DNA of 64,000 nt from Neospora caninum Liverpool (lineage: Eukaryota > Apicomplexa > Conoidasida > Eucoccidiorida > Sarcocystidae). Within the stretch, counting starts at the first letter, position 1. Each line of letters opens with the position of its first letter. The notes under the pieces are model-generated. The model searched no databases. It was not told where the DNA came from and was given only the letters and a program-made list of their open reading frames with translations. Shown here piece after piece: positions 47,949-58,652 of this stretch. The position numbers were made by a program, and so were the translations under genes. The DNA lies in assembly GCF_000208865.1 (NCBI RefSeq), contig NC_018395.1, positions 1,271,920 through 1,335,919 on the forward strand, written 5' to 3'.

Positions 47949-49631
47949 TCCTTCGCGTTCAACAGAGAAAGAAGGAGAAAATGCAGAGCGCTTGATCTCT
48001 GCGGTTTCTCGCGGGCCCGACACCCGTTTCCTGGTTCCACCCGTTGAAGCGAGGAAAGACTGGTCCTCTGCGCTGAGCACTCAAGGGCCTCGAATTCGGC
48101 AGCCCTGGACTTCTTGCCGCCTTGGCCGCATTCATGGCATGGCTGTTTCCTGTATTCGAGGGTGGTGTGTTCTCGAAAAAGAAGAAGGAGAGAGGCAAGA
48201 GAGACCACGGAGGCGGAGTGTGGCACTATACCGGGCTTCTCGTTTTCAGCACACAGCGAAGAATCTCAAAGAAAGCGGGGGGTTAGACGGGGATGTGCTA
48301 AAACACCAGAGGACTTTATACACCTCGCGGAAACGGACGTCTCTCTTCACTGATCGTCGGAGAAACCAGAGTCATGAAATTCGAAACCACGTGGCACGTG
48401 CAGGCCAGACGGGAGCATCCGTCCACACTTCTCTGCCTCCTCCGTAGCCCAGGATTTCTCGCAAACACACTCATCCTTCCACCTTCCCTGTAGGTCTTTT
48501 TCGCAGCACACAACACAGATTTAGGAGAGGAAGCTCTCGCACTTTCCCAGACCTTTGCAGTTGAGCGCCGCTTGGCGTCCGTCTCGACACCCGTCCAACG
48601 CATGCAAACACGAGCGAAAAACCACCCGTAGAGCACTCGTAAATGCGCGGCCCACGTCTTGGCGTTTTTTTCTGGTTCCATCACAGTGGAAGGCCCAGTC
48701 AAAAACAAGGAACCTTTGAAAGAAGCGCCCATCGGATTCCATGATGTTTCGCCGCAGGCACTCGGGGCCCAGCAACTTCGTGCAGGAGACACGGTCGCGT
48801 CTCGCTGGCTGCGCGCAAAGTACAGGGCGCCCATGGAGAGGCTCACAGGAGGCTTCCTCTGTCACTCTGTCACTTCTGGGACATCCTTTTTCTGCTGCGA
48901 AACGTCCAGAAAAGCGCAGGAAAGCTGTTTTCAGATTGAAGTTCCGGAGGGAGAGAAAAGGCGTCGAAAGCCGAGTGTTCATCTGCTCTTACATGCGCAC
49001 CTCCACGGTGGCAAAACTGCCGGTGCGTCATACGCAGTCAGAGAGGCCACGCCGTTCTTGCTTTCCACTGGAAAACAGACGGCCGCCCGTACACACTTTG
49101 GCGTGAACCTTCCTGGCAACCGCTTCGAGTTGGCCAAAGACGGGGGGTATACACGGCGGAGTGCAGAGTGGCGTTTCCTGCGCCCCGTGATCGTCAGTCG
49201 TGTGATGAAAAGCTAGAACTGATCAGAGCACCCGCACACAACACACGTGGAAGCTTTTCATGTCACGCTCAGCTTGATCAGAATATAAACGTACTTCTGA
49301 GTTAAGAAAAAAGGAGGGAGGGCGAGATCCGAACTGACGCTCGATGTTTATTCACGCCCTCCCGGCCGAACCGGAACTTCCGACGCACAACCGAAAAAAA
49401 GTTCCTCAAAAGGTGTCCAGAGTTACCCCTCAGAATACCTCTCTTGTTGAGAATTGGGTTCTAAGATTTGAATCATGAGAATGCTGACATCGGGTTCGCT
49501 GACCCTCTCTCTGTCTCGAGTGGACAAAACGGTCACGGGGCGGTGTGCGCTTGCGTGGCAATAGAGTAGTTCAGCGGCGCGACAGAGAGGCAGAAACTCT
49601 CCATTGTTTTTGCTCAAGTGGAGACCCGTGA

Positions 49632-49781
49632 ACGTACGTCGACGAGGCAAGTTCCGACCCTCCAGAACCTAGATTCGCCGTCAGACGCATCTTTCTCTAC
49701 TCAGCGAGACGTACGTCGACGAGGCAAGTTCCGACCCTCCAGAACCTAGATTCGCCGTCAGACGCATCTTTCTCTACTCAG
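49632..49781. repeat. 73-base perfect direct repeat, period 77
   Basis: Copies at 49632-49704 and 49709-49781 are identical over 73 bases and are separated by the four bases CGAG. Each begins ACGTACGTCGACGAGGCAAG. They lie in the putative 3' region of the ataxin-2 gene. No open frame explains them. Confidence 0.95.
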
Positions 49782-49908
49782 TGTCCAACTGCGTTGTGTA
49801 ACAGCGGAGTGTTCTGTCGCAGTTTTCCAGAATCTGTGTCTGTTGCCGTAACGGGGACCCGCGCCTGCAAAACCGACAGCCCGAGGGCCATTCTTTACGT
49901 TGGCAGGC

Positions 49909-49991
49909 GCATATCGAAGGCCTCGATAGGGTTCGCGATACACATTCCTTCCATTGCATATCGACGGTCTCGACGGGGTTCACGATACACA
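49909..49991. repeat. Diverged 36-base direct repeat, period 47
   Basis: The segments 49909-49944 and 49956-49991 both read GCATATCGA, then a variable part, then GGGTTC and GATACACA, with five mismatches in 36 bases. They follow closely on the 73-base repeat pair and look like an older duplication. Confidence 0.75.
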
Positions 49992-50423
49992 AACAGAGTT
50001 TTCCCTGGGTCACGCCCACACAAGCTCTGCTTCGATTGTCACTTCCCTTTCCTCGACGGTACAGAAGCACCAGGGATGAGGCCGGCCGCCTCAAGTTACA
50101 CGGCTGCAGCTTGTGCCTCCCTTGCTTCCTTCATCGAGGCATTCCCTTCCTTCCGTCCCAACAATCTTCTCTCTAAAGTTGACGAAGAACCTAAAAGTGT
50201 TCCGTGCCGGCCTAGGCTTTCTCTCTTCTCGACCACGCAGGAGAGCAAGTATATTCGACGTAACAGAACGCGTCCCGCGCGGCGGTTTCTGACGACTTTC
50301 TCTCCACCATGCCCTCTCCCCGCCGCCATCCAGAAAATAGATCCGCATCACGCGTACTCTTTTTTCACGCGAAAACTGACAGAGCACCCCCTCCCCCCGG
50401 CGTGTAGCCTTCACGCTGTTCCT

Positions 50424-53400
50424 TCACTCGGATCCACTTCCTGCTCCGAGGCTCTTCCCTGGTCCCCCTCCACTCGAACCGCTGACTGTCGTCCCTCCAG
50501 TTGCCCCAGCTGCTGCGCTGCTGCCGCCACTGCTGGCGGCGCCTCCGTCTGCTCCGGGAACCTGTGACGCTCCTGCAGGCGCTGCTCCGCCTGCATTCCC
50601 CGGACTCCCCGCCGACGCGCCCGTGGCTGCGCCACCGCTCTGAGCACCCATTCCCCCTGCACTCCCTCCGCTCTGCCCGCCGCTCGCCTGCATCGCAGTC
50701 TCCGGAACTGGAGCGATCGCGCCCGCCGCAGTCGGATGAGGGACGCCTGCGGCTGCAGGCGTGGCCAGCAAGGGCGGCACGGGCACGACAGCTTGCTGCG
50801 GCGCCCCCAAGCCGTGCAGCAGGCCCTGCTGCGGCGTCCCCACCATCGGGGCGTAAGCCAGAGGCCGCCCTGCGAGGCCGGCCAGCGGCTGGGGGACGTA
50901 CTGCGCGGACACGGAAGACACACAGAGAGCTCAAAAAACGATGCCGCGGGCGATCTTCCCCCTCGCTTTGACCGAGGCGATGCACGGCCTGGGACGTGGA
51001 CCACACAGGCGTTCGAACCTGTCCGCCTCCACGAATCTCGCGACTGCACCAGATACCCTCACCAGTTGGCAGACCCGCGCACACCCTTCGGAGACTGGGG
51101 CCGCGCGTTTTCTCGGCGTGTTTTTATCCCAAAATCTGCAGAGCTCTTCCCAGTTCGCATCCGAACTGCCTAGAACACCGCGATGCATGCTCCCGTGCCA
51201 AAACACGAAGAGACCCTCTTTTTCCCCTCTCTCCGCTATATACGCTCGGGACTCGCCGCCGCTCTGCCTCTCGCCTTACCGGGACTGCGTGGGCGGCGCC
51301 CATGACGCCTCCTCCTTGAAAGTGTTGGTGGCCGAGCGCAGCCGCCATGGCAGCAAAGTTTGCAGGCGTGGCTTGCGCGACCGACTGACCCATCGCCGCG
51401 CCTGCCATGCCCACCACGGGCTGCGGCTGGCCGGCCTGCGGCTGGCCTGGGGGCACCTGAAACGCACACGGCAGTCCAGCGACGGCTCCGACTCCTCTCG
51501 GCTGCACAGCCCCTCGATTCGGTCCCGGCTGCATGTGGGCGTGGAACGCACTCCCCGCTCCCGCGTTGCCCAGCGCAGGGGGACAGAGCCCTCCAGCGCC
51601 GACCACCGGCTGGTTGTGGCTGTTCGGCAAGGCGCCTGCGGGTCCACCTGGAGCGGGAAGAGCCTGCGCCGCCCCGCCGGGATGCGAGGCGTGGCCTTGA
51701 ACGGCCGCAGCCGCTGCCGCCGCCACAGCCGCCGCAGCTGCGGGATTCGAGACAACCGGGGAGATGTGCTGGAGAGGGAGAGGCGGATACATCAGAGGGT
51801 AGGACATGGCGCCGGGGTGGGGCGGCGCTCCCGCGGCCGGGGACAGGAACGCTTGCGGGCCCGCGGGGAAGAGAATGCGAGGATGAAGACTGAAGAGAGG
51901 ACCCGCAGGCAACGGCGCCGACAGCTGCGGATGCAAAACTGAAGAAAAACCACACGCACAGACGCGATCGGGTTGGGACGTATAACGGGGGACTGCCAGG
52001 GGAGGAAACGCGCGGACGGAAAGGAACATCGCAGTTGACGAGGGAGAGACACTCCGGCGCAAAGGAGGCGCGCGGTGCGTAGGGAAGACGGGGAGAGTGG
52101 ACGCAGGCCAAAAAAAGACGCACAAACACACAACACAGGGATGCGCACTCGTGGGGCAAAACAGACACAAACTTCGACACATGGGAACGCGCCAGGCAGC
52201 GCGACAGACACCAAAAGGTCGGAGGGGCGGCGACGCTGGCGCATCTCCGACCTTTTGGTGTCTTGACTCCACAAACTGCGTTCTCAGGCAGCAACATCCC
52301 GCCGTGTCCACTGGCCCACAGATTCGACGCACACCGCATAGCGATTCGGGCCACGTACTTGGGAAAGGCGCAATGGGGGCACTGAGCGCTGCCGCAGGGA
52401 GCGCCGCGGCTTGGGGAAAGGACGTCGGGGGAATCTGGCCGAGGATCATCCGGTACGAGTCCGAGCCTGGGCGGCCACAACCAGAAAGAAGGTTTCACAC
52501 GGAATAAAGCGCCGGGAAAACGCCTGAGACGTACCAGGCGCCAGAAACGGCTTTTGTGGACCGGCCCGGCTTTCTGAAGCTGGTCGCCGACAGATGAGAC
52601 CTCGCCCCCACCAGGAATTGCCGCTCAGGGACCGATCATCACACGACAGGGAAGACTTGGTAGATCCGCGTGGTGATCCCTTTCGGGAACCTCCGTTTTT
52701 TCTACCGCTTCCCGCACCGGAACGCGTCGGGAAGAGCCCGCCGTTTTGTACATACGGCGGAGGCTCATGATCTGGAACACCGCGCAGGAGGCAGCGATAC
52801 AGGCTAGACTTACCGAGACCTGTCCATTCTGGAGAGATTTGAGTAAGTTTTTCGTGTCGGGTTTTGTTGATGAGGGAACTAACAAAATCTCCGACCTCTC
52901 GGCTTCTTGGCGCTCCTGAGGGCCCTCTGCCACCTTTTCCACTCTTCTGAGACGCAGAAGCCGAAACGCACAGACCGTACCGAAAAGAATATCCAGGCGG
53001 AGCCACGATAGCCCCCGTTTTGGAGAGAACCCACAGAGTTGAGCGTGCGACGAAACGCCGGACGAACCGCGAATCTGTCGCCGCCTCTGGCTCTGTATGC
53101 AACACTGCGCCAAAGAAACCCCACATATGCCAGCATCAACAGACCTCGACAGCCACAAAGTAGACGCTCAAGGCGCGGCAAGCACACGGTGCTGATGAGA
53201 GCAGCATGCAGAGACTCCCTGGCTAGGAGTTCCCTGAACGTTTGAACAGGAACTCCAGGCCACGTGTGCCGAAAAACGAATCCGTCTTCCGACAGATTCC
53301 CCACGTTGGACCGTGCACTTCGTCTCGCCTACCTCCTGATAAGACACACACACACAGGCAGAAGAGACTACGGAGGCTGATAAAGTTGTGCGCCAAGTTG

Positions 53401-56400
53401 CAACACCAGGATGGAAGTGAAATGCCTGATATTCCGGTCTTCCTTCCCTCCACAGATCTGCCCCGCCTTCGCTGCAGCGTGCAAACCTCAGCGGGCCAGC
53501 ACGGGAGGTGCCGTCACCTGGTGATGGAAAACTCCACAGAAATGTCCTTCCGTGTCGAGTTCTTAGACGAAGTGACGTTCGGCACGTGAATCGTCTCTGC
53601 GCATCGATTTTCTAAACCTGGTGACTCCCACGAAGTGCGAAGCGCGCCTCTCACGAAGTTAAGGGCCCTCAACAGTGTCCAAGCCACCAGCCGCGAGAAC
53701 GTCGCACCAAAACACAAAGAGACGTTCTCACGCATCGTGCAGCTTGTTCGGGTCGGAGTCGCCCACACGAACTCGAGCTCTCCCTTCGCTTCGCTTCCGG
53801 CGTTGCGTGGTCTCACATCCAACTCGTCTTTCTGAATTGCCCGCCAGATTCGTTCTCTTTCCTAACGGACGCGCGCTCCGCTTACCGAAGAAGAGAGGGA
53901 CTGGAAAGGCGCAAAGTGAGGCGCGTTGGCGCCGGTCGGATGACCGCTCGCGCCGGCTCCTTGATGAGGGCCGCCTGCAACCGTCCCTGGGCCCATTCGC
54001 ATGTTAACGGCGTTGCCCACCAAACCCTGCTGGTGCGGAGGCTGTCTCTGGAGGCCGTGGTGCGTCGGAGGCGGCGGCGGCTGGCCCATGAAGTTCCCGC
54101 TCATCATGTTCATCTGCTGCATGCAACGCGCAACACACGCAACTCCATCTTGCCCGCGGAAAAGCACAGACGCGCGCCCCGCAGGAATGGGGACCCAGAG
54201 ACTACATCCGCCGATGCACCCCAGCCCGTCGCTCGGTTTCGAAAAGACGGATCGAAACCAGAAAGTTCAGACCCGTGGAGGAAGCTGCAACGACACGACC
54301 AGGCAGGACAGACCGCCCCGACGAAGCGCGATGTTGGAAACAGTCGTCTGCAGCCAGAGCTCAGCAGGATAGGGAAATGCCCGAAATAGGGAAAAGCCCG
54401 AAAGGCGAGAGCAGAGACCGACCGCGGATACACCGGAGAGCTGTTCACTCCACAGAGGGCGTGGCTACTTTGGCTGCTGCGTCTCAGGAAACGTTCTGTG
54501 TGCTGGGACTTACAGCCATGTGACTGTTGATCGCAAGGCCACCCATTCCAAACGGCATCGCGCCTGCTGCTAGTCCGTCGGGAATCATCGCAGCTCCTCC
54601 TGGGCCTGCGAGCATTCCCGCGCCGAGAGCTCCGCCCATGCCCGCCGCTTGGCTCTGCGGCTCCGACGCCGCCGGACCCATCACCCCCACTGCCGCTGCG
54701 CCGTCAGGCGCAGGCACGCCTCCGTGGCTCGGGTGTGGTCCCACCAGCGCGCCTCCTGGGTTCTGCGCATGCGGATGGGGCGGAAAGCCAGCCGCGCCGG
54801 CGCCTCCCGCGACGACAACGCCCGCCACCAACCCCGCGTTGACTCCGAGGCCGACGCCTCCTGGCCAGCCAGGGGTTTGCGGCGCACCTGCTTGGTTCGC
54901 GAACGCATGCGCCGGAGGCGTGCACCCTTGCGGGGGGTTCTGCGCGAGCGGCATTCCGGCAGAAGGTTGCGTTCCCTGAGTCGTGCTGCCTGCGCTTCCC
55001 GGCACCCCCTGCGCATGCGCACCGGGGCCTCGGCTGGCGCCCGCGCCCGAGCCGCCTGCGCCTCTGCCCTGGGGCGCACCCGCGCCCTCCGCCGCCCCGG
55101 CAACTCCGCCGCCTGCGGGCGGCTGCGGGCCTCCCAGCGCATTGGTTCCCGTCGCGCCTAACTGGGTCTTGCCATTCACGCGCGCTCCGCCGTCGGTGGA
55201 AGATGCGGCGGCGCCAGGGTGAGGGTGGCGCGAGCTTGAACCGCTCGGCGGAGCAGAGCCTTGAACGTGGGGATCTCCAGGACCGCCTGCGCCTCCTGGA
55301 ACGCCCCCACCGGAGACTGCCGAGTTGGGGCCCTGACCCACACCGCGCGCATCGGGTCCCCCACCTCCCGGCAAGGCCACAATCCCCGCTCCTGGGCCGA
55401 GCTGAGGCGGCAACGACGCCATCACGCCTCCGTTGCCTCCTACCCCGGGGTGCGACCGATGCGAGGAGTACGGCGCGTTGAGTCCACCTCCAGCCGGCAC
55501 GTGCGGGCCTCGAAGGGTCGCCGCAGTGGTGTGAGAAGGCGTTGACGGCGTGAAGGCGTTCGCATGCGGATTGAACTGGAAGCCTTTCTTCGCGCCGAAG
55601 GACGACGACTGGGAAGCCTCTGAAAACAGAACGTCAGAAGAAAACACTGCCTGTCCGACCCGACTCTCCGCCACCCAGGATGGGCTCTGTAGGCGTCCGT
55701 TCCCCCTCCGCATTTCCGACTTGCTCCGTTCTTGCCTCTCTTTATTGCCCGAGTTGCAACACCACCCCCACTCTCGCCTTCCGCAGCGCGTCGGTCCCCC
55801 ATCCCGAGTCCGACGGCGCGCCTCTGGAAGCTGCGCCACGATTCCCGCGGCCAGCGACGCCGACTCCCTGCATCCTCTCTGTTTCTACGTTCGCTAGTCA
55901 CACACCTACACGAACAGCAGACCGACGCGCTGCCGTTGCGTTCGTTCTTCTACTGACTCTTGGTGGTGTGCAACAGGAGTGAAAAACGACCTGGGGGGGG
56001 CCGCCACTTGGCAACGCGAATGAAACGAGAACCGTTACCTGCACAGGACGACGCAGACGCAGGGGATCCGTCGGAAGAGGCGCCACCCCCCGTTCCGCTG
56101 CTCCCTGAAGCTGGAGACTTGTTCTTTTCCAGCAACTGCGTGAAGACTTTCGAGGCATTGAGGAACTCGTTCTTGTCTTGCGCGCGATCTCGCCGCTTGA
56201 TTTCCCCGCCTCCAGGCTGCGACTGCTGGTTCTTGTTCTTCTTGAAGTTCAGCCACTCCTCTTGCGTCTGGTCGTCCAACTTGGGCAACGCGGGCTCCAA
56301 ATTCAACGCATTTATCCCTCCCAACTCGTGCAGCGCCGGTGCTCTAAAAACGAAGAAACACGGACACAGCAAAGTGCGAATGCACTACCGACACAGATGC

Positions 56401-58652
56401 ATACACACTACCCCTTCGCGAGTGTATGTTCCCGATTTCGCCGTTCCGCCAAGCCCTCCACTTTTTCTGTGAAAAGACTCTCACCTCGCAGGCGAACCAC
56501 ATGCGAGAATGCTCCGCATTTTCTTGTGAGTCTCGTGGAGCTCTTTGTGAGGAGGCGTCGACGCAACACCTGAAAAGGACCCCCAGGAGACGTGGAAAAC
56601 ACCACCATGGTCCGCTTTTTTGGCCTTTCCTGCAGCCTACGCGACCCTGAAGCAGTCGCGCCCACTGTCAGTCTTGGCCGAGTTTGACGCCAAGGACACG
56701 CACCCGCGGATCGAGGAGGATCTCCCTCTCCGCATTCTGCCCTCCCCCCACGCCTCGTCTCCCCTCTCTGCTTCCTCGCTCCTCCCCAGGAAACCCGGCG
56801 ACACTCGACGCTCTCCGCCTCGCCAGACACGGATCCGGTTCCCCAACATCTGCGTTTGGTGCGCGAGAGTCTGTCGCAGAACCTCTGCTCAGTCCCCTTC
56901 GACGAGCGCGGACTCACCGGGTCCTCTGGCGCCTGCACCACCCGAAGCTGGTGTGTGGACTCTCGAGAGCTCCTTTCGTTGGTTTTCCTTTGCGGCAATC
57001 TCCAGATTTTCTCTCAACTTCCGCAGCGCACCTCCAGCGACTTTCGCCACGTGGCCGGTGCTAGCTCCAGACTGAGCGCCTGCACTGCTTCCCTTGCTGG
57101 CCTGCGCGCCGGCGCCTCCCGAGCGGCTGTTGACGCCCGTGGCCGAAGCCGAGGCAGCTGAGGCCGCGCTCGAGCCTCTGTCTCCGCCTCTCTCGGCCCC
57201 GGAACCCCCCACAGGGGACAGTCCACTATGCGCAGCGCCGCTCTTGCTTGCATGGACCGCCAAAGACGATACCCCGTGAGGGAAGGCCCCCGACGCGACC
57301 GAGCTCTTGGATCCTCTCGCGCCTCCAGCGATCCCACTGTCGGCCGCAGGGCAGGCTGCCACGCGACTCGACGGCACGCCGGAGCCTGGGCCATCAGGCG
57401 GCGCTCGCCGATGGTGCGAGTAACCCCCCGTGCCTGTGACGGCGCTGAACAGCGCCTCCTCGTCCTCTCCCTGAAAGCAAACACAACGCAGCACAACGGC
57501 GCCGTAGCAAACACGTGGCCTCTTACCGCGGGACCAGCAACTCGAAGGGACCACCGAGACGACACGGGCAGATCAGAGGTGTCCGTACGCTTTTGCAGAA
57601 GAAACGGGGCTGCCGCGGGAGGCGATACTTTCGAAAAAAGGAGCGTCCGGCCCCCGCCTCGGAAACCGACTCTCTCGCTAAGCCCTCTGCGAGCTCCGCT
57701 TCACCCCTGTTTGGGTGATGCACCAAGCGCATCGCGTTCGAGGGAAGCGCCTCGGGAGGCGCTTCCCGGCATAGGCGACGCCAGAAACGGGCGTCCCTTG
57801 CAGATGGCCAGAAACACTCGCTGAACTCACCCCGTGGGCGTCGTCCACAGCTCCGTCGCGCGTTCCCTGTTGCTGTTTCTCCAGCTCGGTGGCGATTCTG
57901 TCTGCCTGCTGCTGGACCTGGAGCGGAATGGCATCTAGGTCCAGCTTCGTCGTGTACAGTTCCTCCTTGTACGAGCTACGGACCCCGAAGCGCTGCTCGT
58001 TGACCGCGAACTGGTCCCAGTCCGAGGCACCATTCATGCGCCGGCCTCCCGCGCCGCTCCCAGATGGCGCTTCGAGAGCTCCAAAGGTGTCGTCGTTTCG
58101 AGAAGCGCCGTCGCCGACCCATTTCTGGAGCTCTCGCGGGTGCGCCGCACCCCCCCTACCTGCCCGGTCGCTGAACCGCTTTCCTCCGTGTGCACTGATT
58201 TGCGTGTCTGTTTGAAAGACCGATCCCGCCGCGCCTGAGACGGCTGAGACCCCGGAACTGGAGCCCGACGCCGTTGAGCTCGTCGCCGGGGCGGAGGGGA
58301 CGAGAGGCACGTCGCTGGCATGGAAGGACACGAAGCCGCGGTCCGGCACGTGCATCTGCCGTTTGATTTCTCCACTGACGCGCGTTTTCGAAGGCAAATC
58401 CCTCGCGCAGTACAGCACCAAGTCGCCTTCTTGCCCATCTTTCCGCTCCTTCTTCTCGTAGGTGTGGAACAGCCCTTGGACTCGGCCGCCGTTCTCCAGA
58501 TTCACGCGGACTTCCCGGCCGGCAAGGACGGCCATGCAGTAGTTCAGTCGCATCTCGTTCACCTCTGCCGGCGACAAAGACTTCCTCCCTCCACTCTCCG
58601 GGCGCGCCCCGGCCGGGCCGGAGCTCGGAGACTGCGCATCTGTCTTCCCCAT
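50424..58652 (-). CDS. ATXN2: Ataxin-2/Pbp1-type LsmAD protein
   Basis: Predicted cytoplasmic RNA-binding regulator of mRNA stability, translation and stress granules. Exons in phase: 57831-58652, 56918-57470, 56485-56569, 56039-56343, 54514-55619, 53886-54116, then 52359-52466, 51280-51938 and 50424-50900. Exon 1 carries the Lsm-like fold (about residues 32-115, AVLAGREVRVNLENGGRVQG) and the LsmAD segment (about 211-260, FGVRSSYKEELYTTKLD). Exons 3 and 4 hold a helical stretch followed by INALNLEPALPKLDDQTQEE. Exon 5 starts with a PAM2-like motif, FNPHANAFTP (55546-55575), expected to bind the MLLE domain of poly(A)-binding protein. The rest, about 900 residues, is Gly/Ala/Pro/Gln low complexity, as is usual in this family and prone to condensate formation. 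The phase between 53886 and 52466 does not close, so at least one exon of 3n+1 bases is missing there; the total exceeds 1448 residues. Confidence 0.9.
52206..52263. repeat. 19-base perfect inverted repeat with 20-base loop
   Basis: The arm 52206-52224 (AGACACCAAAAGGTCGGAG) is the exact reverse complement of 52245-52263. The spacer is GC-rich. It lies inside the intron 51939-52358 of the ataxin-2 homologue, so the pre-mRNA could form a strong hairpin. Confidence 0.95.
57742..57767. repeat. 12-base inverted repeat with 2-base loop
   Basis: GGGAAGCGCCTC is followed by GG and then GAGGCGCTTCCC. The element is in the first intron of the ataxin-2 homologue (57471-57830). It may be a chance palindrome in GC-rich DNA or a hairpin. 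Confidence 0.85.

Larger units (their letters stand above)
47949..50423. other. Intergenic region upstream of STT3 and downstream of the ataxin-2 gene
   Basis: About 2.5 kb between two genes on the - strand. It should hold the STT3 promoter and 5' UTR (right after 47948) and the 3' UTR of the ataxin-2 homologue. Open frames on both strands overlap and show no domain. Two repeat pairs lie here, at 49632-49781 and 49909-49991. Confidence 0.55.

Noticed and set aside
51000..51030. tRNA-like T-arm (ACAGG, TTCGAAC, CCTGT) on the - strand
   Set aside because: The T-arm loop is one base too long and no A box, anticodon arm or acceptor stem is found at the right spacing. It lies in an ataxin-2 intron.
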